The notes: generated by a model from the sequence alone, not told the origin. A stretch of DNA of 64,000 nucleotides from Nitrobacter hamburgensis X14 (GCF_000013885.1 NC_007964.1:1164001-1228000); one strand, 5' to 3'; counted from the stretch's first letter, positions 17,525 to 27,313 are shown. Translations and numbers: made by a program.

Positions 17525-19729
17525 ATGAATAAGATTGCGGAGCGCGGCGTCAGGACTGCGAAGGACACGCAACCCGTTGCCAGTCCTATTCCACAAGAGG
17601 AAAATCTTCAAAACTCGTTCCTGGATCCTGGTCTAGGAGATCTGGAGTCGGGCGCGCGCCTGCGTGGTGCGATACTGGAGTATTCCGGCCGGGAAATCTC
17701 CGGCTGGATCGTCGATGCGCGCTCGCCCAAGGCATCGGTTTCTCTTTCTCTCTGTGTCGGGTCCCATGCGATCGAAGAGACGAGAACGGACCGCGCGGCT
17801 CCTACCGGAATTGGCTCTCGCAAGGCATTCGGTCGCCCCGGGTTTCGCATCGATCTGGCGAACCCGGCGGCGCGTCGACGCCTGGCGCGCGCGCTCAGAA
17901 ACACATTGGCGGATCCGGGCCAGACGCAGATCTACCTCCGCGTCAGCCTGGACGATGGAGAATTTTTTGAGATTCCGCTGTTTGACAACATCGCGTCCGA
18001 TGAACTGGTTGTCGCACTGGGATTTTCGAGCGCCGATTACACTGATCTGCTGATTCCGAATAATAACAGGGTCGTCACGTCTGCTCCGGATCCGGCCGGG
18101 AAGCAGGTGCGCCATGTTTGTTTCTATCTCCCCCAGTTTCATGCGTTCGCGGAGAACGACCGATGGTGGGGACCCGGCTTTACCGAATGGACCAACATTT
18201 CGCGCATGCGTCCTCAGTTCCCGGCTCATCAATCTCCCTGGTTGCCGGCGGACCTCGGCTTTTATGATGTGAGATTGACGGAGACCCGTCGGCAACAGGC
18301 CGAGTTGGCCCGCCGCTACGGCATCCACGGCTTCTGCTACTACGTGTACTGGTTCCAGGGGCGCAGACTTCTCGAACGACCGTTGGAACTCCTTCTGGAG
18401 GATGGAGAACCGGATCTGCCCTTCTGCATTTGCTGGGCGAATGAGAACTGGTCACGCCGCTGGGACGGCTCGGATGCCGAACTCCTGCTCGGACAAAATC
18501 ATTCGCTCGATGACGATGTTCGCTTTATCGACGATATGGCACAGCTTCTGCTCGACGAACGTTACATCACGGTGGACGGCCGCAAGATCATTCTCATTTA
18601 CCGGCCGTCGCTATTGCCGGACAGGCAGCGCCTGTTCGAGATCTGGCGCGCAAGAGCAAGGGAACTGGGAATCGGAGAGATTCTGATCTGCAACGCCATG
18701 ACGTTCGGAGAGTTTGATCCGCGTGACCTTAACTGCGATGCCGCAGTTGAGTTTCCTCCGCATACCGTCTCGACGATGGAGCAGCCGCTCTCGGAGCTGG
18801 GCGCCCCCGCGAGCTTTACGGGTAAGGTTTACGATTATGTCGATGCCGTGCGCTCGTCGTTGGGCAAGACATACGATTTTCCCTATTTCCCGGCCGTTAT
18901 GCCGCGCTGGGACAATACGCCCCGCAAGGGTTCACGGGGGCACATCTTCAACAGGTCGAGTCCGGAGGCGTTCGAAGTATGGCTGCGGGATGCCGCCAAC
19001 CGAGCGAGAAAAAGCGCATTTGCGGAGCCGATCGTTTTCATCAACTCCTGGAACGAATGGGCCGAAGGGGCCCACCTGGAGCCGGACTCGCGGTATGGAC
19101 GAGCATTTCTGGAGGCGGTGAGAAGGGTGGCATCGTCCGAGCCGATCTCGACCCAGGTCCGTTCGAATCCGGATTTGCTGGACTGCCTGAGCCGGCAGGA
19201 GCTGGAGCGAGCGGTGAAGGAAGCGGCCACTCACGTTCAACTGCTCGCGACCCTTCATCGATCGGAGATGGCCTATTCGGGCTTGCAGCATACGCGAAAC
19301 GGGATTCCCGCGGAGGCTCAAGGTGCGTCCGAGAATCCGCCTGAATCACTGCTCGTCATTGAGAACGTCAATTCTCAAACGAGCGAACGGGTGGTGGTCG
19401 ATCCGCGATCGATCGTCCTCATACGAGGGTGGGTCTGTGCAGGTGAGGCTTTCGAGGCGAGCAAGCACAGGACGGCTTTCCTGATCCTCATCTCCGCGGA
19501 CCCAGAAAAGCAGGATCAGAACGGTTACTGCCTGGTCGTGGACTGGCACGAGCGCTTTGATGTCAAGGAGTATATGAGAGCGAAAAGCAGGGATTGCTAT
19601 TTCGGCTTCCAGCTCTCCTTTTTCGTCCACGATATTCCCGACGGAGAGTACCAGATCGCGGTTCTGGAGGTGGGCGAGGGAAGCCGTGCGCTCATCAGGA
19701 CGAATCACTCGATCATCGTTCGACGTTGA
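17525..19729 (+). CDS. WbsX-like glycan enzyme with flanking beta-domains
   Basis: 734 residues. Residues about 195-545 match the WbsX (GH99-like) domain found in O-antigen and capsule loci: CFYLPQFHAFAENDRWWGPG, FTEWTNI, CICWANENWSRRWDG and a terminal FINSWNEWAEGAHLEPD block. WbsX proteins are annotated as glycosyltransferases, but the fold resembles endo-mannosidase family 99, so the reaction is uncertain. The N-terminal 40-170 and C-terminal 615-734 segments each carry a GWI/GWV-centred beta-rich module that also appears in the large glycosyltransferases at 27438-32248, perhaps for sugar binding. It is cytoplasmic by sequence, with no signal peptide. It lies 15 bases ahead of the next glycosyltransferase and so is probably co-transcribed with it. 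Confidence 0.86.
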   Translation: MNKIAERGVRTAKDTQPVASPIPQEENLQNSFLDPGLGDLESGARLRGAILEYSGREISGWIVDARSPKASVSLSLCVGSHAIEETRTDRAAPTGIGSRKAFGRPGFRIDLANPAARRRLARALRNTLADPGQTQIYLRVSLDDGEFFEIPLFDNIASDELVVALGFSSADYTDLLIPNNNRVVTSAPDPAGKQVRHVCFYLPQFHAFAENDRWWGPGFTEWTNISRMRPQFPAHQSPWLPADLGFYDVRLTETRRQQAELARRYGIHGFCYYVYWFQGRRLLERPLELLLEDGEPDLPFCICWANENWSRRWDGSDAELLLGQNHSLDDDVRFIDDMAQLLLDERYITVDGRKIILIYRPSLLPDRQRLFEIWRARARELGIGEILICNAMTFGEFDPRDLNCDAAVEFPPHTVSTMEQPLSELGAPASFTGKVYDYVDAVRSSLGKTYDFPYFPAVMPRWDNTPRKGSRGHIFNRSSPEAFEVWLRDAANRARKSAFAEPIVFINSWNEWAEGAHLEPDSRYGRAFLEAVRRVASSEPISTQVRSNPDLLDCLSRQELERAVKEAATHVQLLATLHRSEMAYSGLQHTRNGIPAEAQGASENPPESLLVIENVNSQTSERVVVDPRSIVLIRGWVCAGEAFEASKHRTAFLILISADPEKQDQNGYCLVVDWHERFDVKEYMRAKSRDCYFGFQLSFFVHDIPDGEYQIAVLEVGEGSRALIRTNHSIIVRR

Positions 19730-19744
19730 GCTGAGGAATCCGCA

Positions 19745-20668
19745 ATGTTGGCCAGCGTCGTGATCGCTTGCTATAGGCATGAATCGTACATCGAAGAGTG
19801 CCTGGAGACTGTTTATCGACAGACCTTTCCGGATATCGAGCTCGTTGTCATCGACGATCATTCGCCTGACAAGAGTTTTGAAGTCGCGCAGCGGCTCACC
19901 AAAAAGAAGTCTTTTAGCAAACGGTTCGTGTCTTGCACGCTCCTGAGAAACCCTCTCAATCTTGGAGCACACTGCACCTGGAACAGGGCGTTGTCCCTTG
20001 CAAAGGGAGACTTGATCTTCTTCCTGAACTCCGACGATGCCTTTTCAAAGGATCGCATTCGGATATTCGCCAGCCAATATGACAATGAGAAACTGTTTTT
20101 TGGCTTTTCGGCCGTCGAACCGATCGATGAACGCGGCAGGCCGATAACGACTCACCAATTTCCAACGAGCCTTCGATACGCCATCGATCGGGCCCGGATA
20201 ACCGGCTCTCCACTATCCTGGTCATTTCTGGATTCGCAGATCGCCGCCTCTACCGGCAATTTCGTGTTGAGCCGGGAATTGCTGCGGAAGATCGGACTGC
20301 TGTCCGACCTGAAATACTGCCACGACTGGGAGTTCGCGCTACGCGCCATAACCGTGGTCGAGCCCAGATACGTGGAATCGGATCGCTATATGTATCGGCT
20401 TCATTCGACGAACAGCTTTCGAAGCCTGAGCAACGTGGCCGAAAGCGAGACCAGGGCCTGCATGTCGTCATACTGCATGAACGCGATAGCCCAACGGCCG
20501 ATCAACAGAGCTTGCCTCAGTCCCATAAACTTCGGAGATGCATTCTACAAGTTCATCAAGCTTCATCCGAACTTCAACTATTGGGCGAAGCAATTGTATG
20601 CTCCCTATCAGCCCGATCATCGGACCGTGGACTGGAATGAATGGACGATGCCGCCCGACTGGCGATAA
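19745..20668 (+). CDS. Family 2 glycosyltransferase
   Basis: 307 residues, ATG start. The GT2 signature is at the N terminus (ASVVIACYRHESYIEECLET, then IELVVIDDHSPDKS). The DxD-like nucleotide-sugar motif lies in DLIFFLNSDDAF near residue 97, and the acceptor-side block KYCHDWEFALRA is near 195. GT2 enzymes of this size add single sugars to lipid-linked glycans at the cytoplasmic membrane. Donor and acceptor are unknown. It lies 15 bases after the WbsX-like gene and forms the end of that transcript, followed by a 273-base gap. Its base composition is noticeably less GC-rich than the exporter genes, a hint of separate origin. Confidence 0.88.
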   Translation: MLASVVIACYRHESYIEECLETVYRQTFPDIELVVIDDHSPDKSFEVAQRLTKKKSFSKRFVSCTLLRNPLNLGAHCTWNRALSLAKGDLIFFLNSDDAFSKDRIRIFASQYDNEKLFFGFSAVEPIDERGRPITTHQFPTSLRYAIDRARITGSPLSWSFLDSQIAASTGNFVLSRELLRKIGLLSDLKYCHDWEFALRAITVVEPRYVESDRYMYRLHSTNSFRSLSNVAESETRACMSSYCMNAIAQRPINRACLSPINFGDAFYKFIKLHPNFNYWAKQLYAPYQPDHRTVDWNEWTMPPDWR

Positions 20669-20941
20669 TCCTGCCCGGCTGGCCGCGGACCCCGCCGAAA
20701 GACACGGTTTGCGCCTTTGCGACGAGATAACCATAACACTGCACAAAGGTCTTCGTTAACGATCTGATTGATTTTCCTCGAAATAACCTTACAACAATCA
20801 AGAACAGGTTTCACACATAAATTGGAATACCGCGTCGATTTGTTAAGATTATGTCACATTTTCAGCAGATCAAAGTTGCTCCGGCGGAAATTTCCGGAGT
20901 GCCGGTGTTAGGTTTTTTGAACAAGCCTGGAGCGCTGTAGG
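20669..20941 (+). other. AT-rich intergenic region
   Basis: 273 bases, clearly richer in A and T than its surroundings, between two glycosyltransferase genes. A CTCCGG/CCGGAG hairpin lies at about 20879-20898. It is probably the promoter region of the next gene, though I see no clear -35/-10 pair. Confidence 0.35.
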
Positions 20942-22192
20942 GTGGACACGGAAACTGCGACACTGACAAGATTCGGCTTGGACCTGGATATCGACGCGCT
21001 CTCGGTAAACGAGATCGAGCGAAGATTGAGAGAGTTTTTTTCCAGCCGGATCGCCAATCCGAATCCGGAAGACCTGATGCAGTCGGTCAGGGAGCTGGAA
21101 GAGCAGTTCAGCGGTTTCAGCGAATATCAATTCGCGAAGGCCGCGGTTCTCGTGCAGGCGTGTGATTTTGCGCGAGCCCGGGAAATTCTGACCCGCCTTG
21201 CCAGGGAGCTGCCTTCCGATTCTCGTATCCTGCATCGACTTGCGGTAACGCATTTGAACATGGGGTCTGCCCAGGCGGCGCAAGACACCTATCTTGCCGC
21301 CCTGGCTCTGGCTCCGCAGAGCGAGAATCTTCGCCGGGAACTCGCCGGCCTCCTGCGAGTCATGGATGCCAGAAAACTGCATGCCGGAGTGAGACGCAAG
21401 AAGCACGGATTGTCTGTTGTGTGTGCGATGAAGAACGAAGCGGACGATCTGCTTGAGTGGCTGCACTTTCACAAGCTGGCTGGTGTCGACCACTTTTATT
21501 TGTACGACAATGAAAGCACCGACGGGACACGAACGATCATAGAATCGTTTCCCTGGCCGGACATGATCACGTACCACTACGTGGAGGGCGACTTCGGTCA
21601 AATACGCGCATTTCATCACGCGATCGACAGCTATCGAAACAGCTCCGAATGGTGCGCTTTCATCGATGCCGACGAGTTTCTCTATCCCGTCGAGGGCGGC
21701 AGCATCAAAGATGTTCTGGAAGAGGTTTCATCGGCGCCGGCCGTTGCGGTTCACTGGCTGAATTTCGGATCCAACGGTCACGACGCGAGACCGCAAGGTC
21801 TCAGCATCGAGTCGTTCACGCGACGGGCGCCTGATGATTTTCCGGATCACTATGTGATGAAATCAATTGTACGTCCTGATGCGATCGTGGCCTATCTCCA
21901 TCCTCACCAGTCTCTTGTGTTAGGATGTTATGTCCAGGAAGATGGTACCCAGGTTTTCCCGATCGGCGGGCGATGCTCGGTTCCAAAGCGCCGGAAGCTG
22001 GCGATCAATCATTACTATACAAAGTCTCGGCAGCAGCTTTTGAAGAAGCGGGAGCGGGGAAGGCCTTTAGGGGAAGGTGACCCCGAGCGCATACGCGCGA
22101 TGGAATTCTTTACGCTTCGAGACCGGAATGATGTCGAGGATTTAACGATCCTGAAATTCCTGCCCGAGCTTAAGAGGCTCGTTCATCTCTGA
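20942..22192 (+). CDS. TPR-containing family 2/92-like glycosyltransferase
   Basis: 416 residues from GTG. Residues about 25-135 are helical and TPR-like (CDFARAREILTRLARELPSD, LAVTHLNMGSAQAAQDTYLAAL). Residues about 150-390 match the glycosyl transferase family 2_4/92 type: LSVVCAMKNEADDLLEWLHF, HFYLYDNESTDGT, WCAFIDADEFLYP (with the DxD motif) and KLAINHYYTKS. The family transfers sugars to glycans; donor and acceptor are unknown. It is convergent with the UDP-glucose dehydrogenase gene and separated from it by about 200 bases in which I see no clear terminator. The tentative start has only a weak ribosome binding site (GGAGC). Confidence 0.83.
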   Translation: MDTETATLTRFGLDLDIDALSVNEIERRLREFFSSRIANPNPEDLMQSVRELEEQFSGFSEYQFAKAAVLVQACDFARAREILTRLARELPSDSRILHRLAVTHLNMGSAQAAQDTYLAALALAPQSENLRRELAGLLRVMDARKLHAGVRRKKHGLSVVCAMKNEADDLLEWLHFHKLAGVDHFYLYDNESTDGTRTIIESFPWPDMITYHYVEGDFGQIRAFHHAIDSYRNSSEWCAFIDADEFLYPVEGGSIKDVLEEVSSAPAVAVHWLNFGSNGHDARPQGLSIESFTRRAPDDFPDHYVMKSIVRPDAIVAYLHPHQSLVLGCYVQEDGTQVFPIGGRCSVPKRRKLAINHYYTKSRQQLLKKRERGRPLGEGDPERIRAMEFFTLRDRNDVEDLTILKFLPELKRLVHL

Positions 22193-22396
22193 GCTTAAGA
22201 TACCGGTTTATCGCTAAGCATTGCGATGCAGGTGCCGTGCATGGTGCGCGTGGTATGCGCTTCCGACCCGGATTCATGTTCGCCCGATGCGACGCCTTAC
22301 CTGACGAGCCATTCCCGAGAAGAATCGACGGAAAGTATCGAACTCTGCACGCGTCTTGACGCGACGACAGTGTTCCCGCCGGTTCCGAATGCCGCC

Positions 22397-23698
22397 TTAT
22401 CGTCGTCCGATGCTCTCATACTTGAATCCGGCCGAACGCACGTCTTCCGGCCGATAGATATTCCGCAAATCCACGATCACCGGCGTAGTCATGTCTGCTT
22501 TGATCCGCTCGAGGTCAAGCGCGCGGAACTGCCGCCACTCCGTTACGATCACCAGCGCGTGTGCGCCGCGGGCGCAAGAGTAGGGATCGTCGCAATATTC
22601 GATGCCGGAAATCTCCTTCTTCGCCTGCTCCATGCCGACGGGATCGTGCGCTCTTACCTTGGCGCCGAAATCGAGGAGGCCGGCAATCAGCGCGATCGAC
22701 GGGGCTTCACGCATGTCGTCGGTGTCGGGTTTGAAGGTCAGGCCCAGCACGGCGATGGTCTTGCCGCGGATGTCGTTGTCGAGCGCGCCGGCGACCTTTC
22801 GCGACATCGTGCGCTTGCGGATGTCGTTGACGGTCAGGGTTGCCTCGACAACGCGAAGCTGCACGCCGTAATCGAGCGCGGTTTTCGACAACGCGCGGGT
22901 GTCCTTCGGAAAACAGGAGCCACCATAGCCGGGACCGGCATGCAGGAATTTGGCGCCGATGCGATTGTCGAGCCCGATGCCGCGTGCGACTTCCTGCACG
23001 TTGGCGCCGACCCGTTCCGCGAGGTCCGCGATCTCGTTGATGAAGGTGATCTTGGTCGCGAGAAAGGCGTTGGCGGCGTATTTGATCAGTTCGGCGGTGC
23101 GCCGGCTGGTGTAGAGGATCGGCGCCTGGTTGAGATAAAGCGGGCGGTAGATTTGGCCCATCACTTTCCTGGCGCGCTCGTCCTCGGTGCCGACCACGAT
23201 ACGGTCCGGATGCTGGAAGTCGCGGATCGCGGCGCCCTCGCGCAGGAATTCCGGGTTCGCGACGGCTTCGAAGTCGGCCGCCGGATTGGTCTCCCGGATG
23301 ATCCGCTCCACTTCGTCGCCGGTCCCGACCGGCACCGTCGATTTGGTGACGATGACCGTAAAGCCCTCCAGGCGCGGGGCGATCTCGCCGGCTGCGGCGT
23401 GCACATAGCTCAAATCAGCATGGCCGTCGCCGCGCCGTGACGGCGTTCCGACCGCAATGAATACGGCGTCCGCGTCGCCGATCTCGGAGAGATCGACCCC
23501 GAACCTCAGCCGGCCCGAATTGATGCCGGACTCGACAAGCTTGTCGAGGTCTGGTTCGAAGATCGGAATCCTGCACTGGTTCAGTGCCGCGATCTTGTCG
23601 GAATCCTTGTCGATGCAGGTGACGTCATGGCCGAAATCGGCAAAGCAGGCCCCGGACACCAGGCCGACATAGCCGGCCCCAATCATCACGATGCGCAT
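22397..23698 (-). CDS. ugd: UDP-glucose 6-dehydrogenase
   Basis: 433 residues. The N-terminal Rossmann motif is MRIVMIGAGYVGLVSGACFA. NPEFLREGAA and the catalytic block GPGYGGSCFPKD, with the nucleophilic Cys at about 261, identify it clearly. The C-terminal NAD-binding half is complete (VLGLTFKPDTDDMREAPS). It oxidises UDP-glucose to UDP-glucuronate for acidic exopolysaccharide, capsule or LPS sugars. I chose the internal ATG at 23698 over the longer frame (23728) because the protein then begins at the first strand of the fold. It is the last gene of the rfbA-rfbB-ugd run, 72 bases after rfbB. Confidence 0.96.
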   Translation of the reverse strand: MRIVMIGAGYVGLVSGACFADFGHDVTCIDKDSDKIAALNQCRIPIFEPDLDKLVESGINSGRLRFGVDLSEIGDADAVFIAVGTPSRRGDGHADLSYVHAAAGEIAPRLEGFTVIVTKSTVPVGTGDEVERIIRETNPAADFEAVANPEFLREGAAIRDFQHPDRIVVGTEDERARKVMGQIYRPLYLNQAPILYTSRRTAELIKYAANAFLATKITFINEIADLAERVGANVQEVARGIGLDNRIGAKFLHAGPGYGGSCFPKDTRALSKTALDYGVQLRVVEATLTVNDIRKRTMSRKVAGALDNDIRGKTIAVLGLTFKPDTDDMREAPSIALIAGLLDFGAKVRAHDPVGMEQAKKEISGIEYCDDPYSCARGAHALVIVTEWRQFRALDLERIKADMTTPVIVDLRNIYRPEDVRSAGFKYESIGRR

Positions 23699-23770
23699 CG
23701 TGGTACGAACCTGGGTTGCCGATCGCAAGTTAGATAAGTCATGCCGTTCCCTGTCGGATCACCGGTTGTG

Positions 23771-24838
23771 TCACTGGCTGAGCCCCACGCGTTTTGCTGC
23801 ATAGCCTCGCGCCAGGATCGCCCGCCACCAGGGTTGCTCGTCGACATACCAACGGACCGTCTTCTCGATGCCGCTCTCAAAATTCTCCTCCGCCCGCCAG
23901 CCGAGTTCGCGCTCGAGTTTTGAGGCGTCGATGGCGTAGCGGCGATCGTGACCAGGGCGATCGGCGACGAAGGTGATCAGCTCGCGGCGGGCACCCCTTG
24001 CCCCCGGCGCGACCTCGTCGAGGAGATTGCAGATGCTCTCGACCACATGCAGGTTGGTACGTTCGTTACGGCCGCCGACGTTGTAGGTCTCGCCGACCAA
24101 GCCGTGCTCAAGCACCAGCGTGAGCGCCTTCGCGTGGTCCTCGACATAGAGCCAGTCGCGGATATTCTTGCCGTCGCCATAGACGGGCAGCGGCTCACCG
24201 GCCAGGCCCTTGATGATCATGTGCGGGATCAGCTTCTCCGGAAAGTGATAAGGCCCGTAATTGTTCGAGCAATTGGTGACCAGCGTCGGCAGTTCATAGG
24301 TCTCGCGCCAGGCGCGCACCAGGTGGTCGGAGGAGGCTTTGCTCGCCGAGTAAGGTGAGTTCGGTGCATACGCCGTGGTCTCCGTGAAAAAGCCGTCATC
24401 GCCGAGCGAACCGAACACCTCGTCGGTAGAGACGTGAAGGAAACGGAATGTCTTGCGTTTCTCAGGCGACAGCGTGCGCCAATGGCGCAGCGTTTCCTGA
24501 AGGAGGGTGAACGTGCCGACGATGTTGGTTTGGATGAACTCGCCGGGGCCGTCGATCGAGCGATCGACATGGCTCTCGGCGGCGAGGTTCATCACCGCGT
24601 CCGGCCGGTATCTCTCGAAAAGATGGCGCAGGCCGGTGCCATCGCAAATGCACTGCTTCTCGAAGGCGTAGTTCAGGTTCTCGTTCGTGCCAGGCAACGA
24701 GTCGAGATTCGCGGCATAGGTGCACTTGTCAATATTGACCACGCGGGCGTGGGTATTGTGCAGGAGGTGACGAATCACCGCCGAACCGATGAACCCCGCG
24801 CCGCCTGTGACAAAAATGGTCGAAGCCTTGAAGCGCAT
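23771..24838 (-). CDS. rfbB: dTDP-glucose 4,6-dehydratase
   Basis: 355 residues from the ATG at 24838, with GGAGG nine bases upstream; an extended frame to 24886 runs into rfbA and is rejected. The sequence shows the NAD-binding TGGAGFIGS, STDEVFGSLG with the catalytic Asp-Glu, and YSASKASSDHLVRAW with the YxxxK pair. It removes water from dTDP-glucose to give dTDP-4-keto-6-deoxyglucose, step two of dTDP-L-rhamnose synthesis, in the cytoplasm. It starts 25 bases after the rfbA stop on the same strand and precedes ugd. The product goes to RfbC and RfbD, which are encoded divergently. Confidence 0.97.
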   Translation of the reverse strand: MRFKASTIFVTGGAGFIGSAVIRHLLHNTHARVVNIDKCTYAANLDSLPGTNENLNYAFEKQCICDGTGLRHLFERYRPDAVMNLAAESHVDRSIDGPGEFIQTNIVGTFTLLQETLRHWRTLSPEKRKTFRFLHVSTDEVFGSLGDDGFFTETTAYAPNSPYSASKASSDHLVRAWRETYELPTLVTNCSNNYGPYHFPEKLIPHMIIKGLAGEPLPVYGDGKNIRDWLYVEDHAKALTLVLEHGLVGETYNVGGRNERTNLHVVESICNLLDEVAPGARGARRELITFVADRPGHDRRYAIDASKLERELGWRAEENFESGIEKTVRWYVDEQPWWRAILARGYAAKRVGLSQ

Positions 24839-24863
24839 GACCGATCGCCTCCGTGGACTGGAA

Positions 24864-25739
24864 TCAACACTCGTATGAAAGGGCAACTGATTTCAGATAT
24901 TCGCCGTAGCTGCTTTTCCCGTTCTTCTCGGCCGCTTTCTCGAATGCCTGAAGCGAGATGTAACCCTGCCGCAGCGCGATTTCCTCGGGGCAGGCGATGC
25001 GCAAGCCCTGGCGCTGCTCCAGGATCTGGACGAAGTGGCTGGCCTCGACCAGCGAGGAATGCGTACCGGTGTCGAGCCAGGCAAACCCGCGCCCGAGCAC
25101 CTCGACATAAAGGTTGCCGCGCTCGAGATAGGCGTTGTTGACGTCCGTGATCTCGATTTCGCCGCGTGCGGACGGCTTGATGCCGGCTGCGATTTCAACG
25201 ACGTCGTTGTCATAAAAATACAGCCCGGTGACGGCTATGTTGGACTTCGGTTGTTTCGGTTTCTCTTCGATGGAGCGCGCGCGCCCTGTGTCGTCGAGTT
25301 CAACCACCCCGTATTGTTCGGGGGCGTTGACGACGTAGCCGAACACCGTAGCGCCCTTCTTGCGGGCGGACGCCGCCGATAACATGCGGGGCAACCCGTG
25401 GCCGTGGAAAATGTTATCTCCCAATACCAGCGCGACCGCGTCCGAGCCGATAAAGTCGCGGCCGACGATGAAGGCGTCCGCCAGCCCGCGCGGCGTTTTC
25501 TGCGTGGCATAGGAAAAGCGCATGCCGATCTCGCTGCCGTCGCCGAGCAGTCGATGAAACAACGGCTCGTCCTGCGGCGTCGAAATAATCAGAATGTCGC
25601 GGATGCCGCCCAACATCAGCGTCGAGAGCGGATAGTAGATCATCGGCTTGTCGAAGACGGGCAGGAGCTGCTTTGAGACGACCGTCGTCACCGGGTAAAG
25701 GCGCGAGCCCGTCCCGCCGGCAAGAATAATGCCCTTCAT
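24864..25739 (-). CDS. rfbA: Glucose-1-phosphate thymidylyltransferase
   Basis: 291 residues, the usual length. The N terminus MKGIILAGGTGSRLYPVTTV and the following SKQLLPVFDKPMIYYPLS are the nucleotide-binding signature of RfbA/RmlA. VLGDNIFHG and EITDVNNAYL are further conserved blocks. It makes dTDP-glucose from dTTP and glucose 1-phosphate, the entry step to dTDP-rhamnose, and is normally inhibited by dTDP-rhamnose. It is the first gene of the leftward run rfbA-rfbB-ugd and starts 105 bases from the divergent rfbC. Confidence 0.97.
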   Translation of the reverse strand: MKGIILAGGTGSRLYPVTTVVSKQLLPVFDKPMIYYPLSTLMLGGIRDILIISTPQDEPLFHRLLGDGSEIGMRFSYATQKTPRGLADAFIVGRDFIGSDAVALVLGDNIFHGHGLPRMLSAASARKKGATVFGYVVNAPEQYGVVELDDTGRARSIEEKPKQPKSNIAVTGLYFYDNDVVEIAAGIKPSARGEIEITDVNNAYLERGNLYVEVLGRGFAWLDTGTHSSLVEASHFVQILEQRQGLRIACPEEIALRQGYISLQAFEKAAEKNGKSSYGEYLKSVALSYEC

Positions 25740-25844
25740 GGCCCCTCACATCTTATCGGTGATAACATAACATATAGTGTTAAGTGTGCAAGTTTGTTAT
25801 CAATGCGGTGATACCATGGGTTAATAAATCTGAAGTGACATAAA
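25740..25844. promoter_or_regulatory. Divergent promoter region of the rhamnose genes, with inverted repeat
   Basis: 105 AT-rich bases separate rfbA (leftward) from rfbC (rightward). GATAACA at 25761-25767 and TGTTATC at 25795-25801 are perfect inverse copies, and CGGTGATA occurs twice (25757 and 25806). Both transcripts must start here. The repeats may be a shared operator. Confidence 0.45.
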
Positions 25845-26399
25845 ATGAATGTTATCGAGACCGAACTCCCTGAAGTCATCATCATCGAGCCCAGGCTGTT
25901 CGGCGATCAGCGCGGCTTTTTTCTCGAAACTTATCAATTTCACCGCTACGCCGAGTACGGCGTCAGTCGTCCGTTCATCCAGGACAACCTGTCCCGCTCC
26001 GCCCGAGGCGTGCTGCGTGGGCTGCACCTGCAAAATCCGCTCACACAGGGGAAGCTGGTGACCGCGCTCCGCGGCAAGGTTCTGGATGTCGCCGTCGACG
26101 TGCGCGTGGGCAGTCCGAATTTTGGCCGCCACGTTGCCGTCGAACTGAGCGAAGAGAACAGGCGGCAGCTCTGGGTCCCCCGCGGCTTCGCGCACGGCTT
26201 CGTTGTTCTCTCCGAGACTGCGGATTTCTTCTACAAATGCGACGATCTCTACAGTCCGAAGGATGAGCTCTCGATTCGCTGGGACGATCCCGCGATCGGT
26301 ATCGACTGGGGCCTGGAGACACCGTTCTTGTCGGCCAAGGACGCCGGCGCGCCGCTGCTCGCCGACGTAAAAAACCTTCCGGTCTATGGGCAGATCTGA
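25845..26399 (+). CDS. rfbC: dTDP-4-dehydrorhamnose 3,5-epimerase
   Basis: 184 residues, the usual size for RmlC cupins. Conserved blocks are RGFFLETYQFHRYAE, QDNLSRSARGVLRGLHLQNP with the catalytic His, and WVPRGFAHGFVVLSE. It epimerises C3 and C5 of dTDP-4-keto-6-deoxyglucose. Its stop overlaps the rfbD start by one base (TGATG), so the two are translationally coupled. It begins a rightward transcript divergent from rfbA. Confidence 0.97.
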   Translation: MNVIETELPEVIIIEPRLFGDQRGFFLETYQFHRYAEYGVSRPFIQDNLSRSARGVLRGLHLQNPLTQGKLVTALRGKVLDVAVDVRVGSPNFGRHVAVELSEENRRQLWVPRGFAHGFVVLSETADFFYKCDDLYSPKDELSIRWDDPAIGIDWGLETPFLSAKDAGAPLLADVKNLPVYGQI

Positions 26400-27313
26400 T
26401 GCGGATCGTGTTGACGGGTACCAACGGTCAGGTCGGCGGGGCGCTGCGGCCGCTGCTGGAAAAAGGCGGCACGGTCATCGCCCCGTCACGCATCGCGTTC
26501 GACCTGTCGAAGCCTGAGACGCTTGCCGAGGCGCTCGATGGCTTCAAACCCGATCTCATCATCAATCCCGCGGCCTATACCGCGGTGGACCGCGCGGAGG
26601 ACGAGCGCGAGCTTGCCTTCCTCGTCAACGCCAAGGGGCCTGCGGCGATCGCGGCGTGGTCGGCACGGCATCGCGTGCCGCTGATTCATTTCTCAACCGA
26701 TTATGTTTTCGATGGCTCGAATGACAGGCCATGGCGCGAGGACAGTCCCACGGGCCCGCTCTCGGTCTATGGCGCGAGCAAGCTCGCCGGCGACCTTGCC
26801 ATCCGGGTGGCCGGTGGGCCGCATCTGATCGTGCGCACCTCCTGGGTCTACGCAGCGAGCGGAGCCAATTTCCTGCGCACCATCGCGCGGCTGGCTGGTG
26901 AACGAAAGGAATTGCGCATTGTCGCCGACCAGGTGGGCGCGCCGACCACGGCAAGCGCGATCGCCGCTGCCGTTGCCGGCATCGTAGTGTCGAACGGGTC
27001 GAACCTGGAAGGGTTGTTCGCGCGCAACGGCGGTGTGGTCAATCTCGCTTGCGCCGGCGAGACCAGTTGGTACGGCTTCGCAAGCGCCATCGTCGCCGGG
27101 CTGAAGTCGCGCGGTGTGAAGCTCGCCGTGGAGATGATCACTCCGATTGCGACGGCCGATTTCCCGACCAGGGCTAAGCGGCCCGGCAATTCCAGGCTCG
27201 ACCTGTCGCGCTTGAGAGATCGGTTGAGGGTGACCACACCGACCTGGCAGGAAGCATTATCGTCGGAGCTCGACAGCCTCGTTGCCCGGCAACGCGAACT
27301 GGCGGGCCGCTGA
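26399..27313 (+). CDS. rfbD: dTDP-4-dehydrorhamnose reductase
   Basis: 304 residues. The Rossmann motif GTNGQVGGAL is at residues 7-16, HFSTDYVFDG and YGASKLAGD give the SDR catalytic Thr/Tyr/Lys, and RTSWVYAASGANFLRT is typical of RmlD. It reduces dTDP-4-keto-rhamnose to dTDP-L-rhamnose with NADPH and completes the four-gene pathway. It overlaps rfbC by one base. A family A dispersed repeat begins five bases after its stop. Confidence 0.96.
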   Translation: MRIVLTGTNGQVGGALRPLLEKGGTVIAPSRIAFDLSKPETLAEALDGFKPDLIINPAAYTAVDRAEDERELAFLVNAKGPAAIAAWSARHRVPLIHFSTDYVFDGSNDRPWREDSPTGPLSVYGASKLAGDLAIRVAGGPHLIVRTSWVYAASGANFLRTIARLAGERKELRIVADQVGAPTTASAIAAAVAGIVVSNGSNLEGLFARNGGVVNLACAGETSWYGFASAIVAGLKSRGVKLAVEMITPIATADFPTRAKRPGNSRLDLSRLRDRLRVTTPTWQEALSSELDSLVARQRELAGR

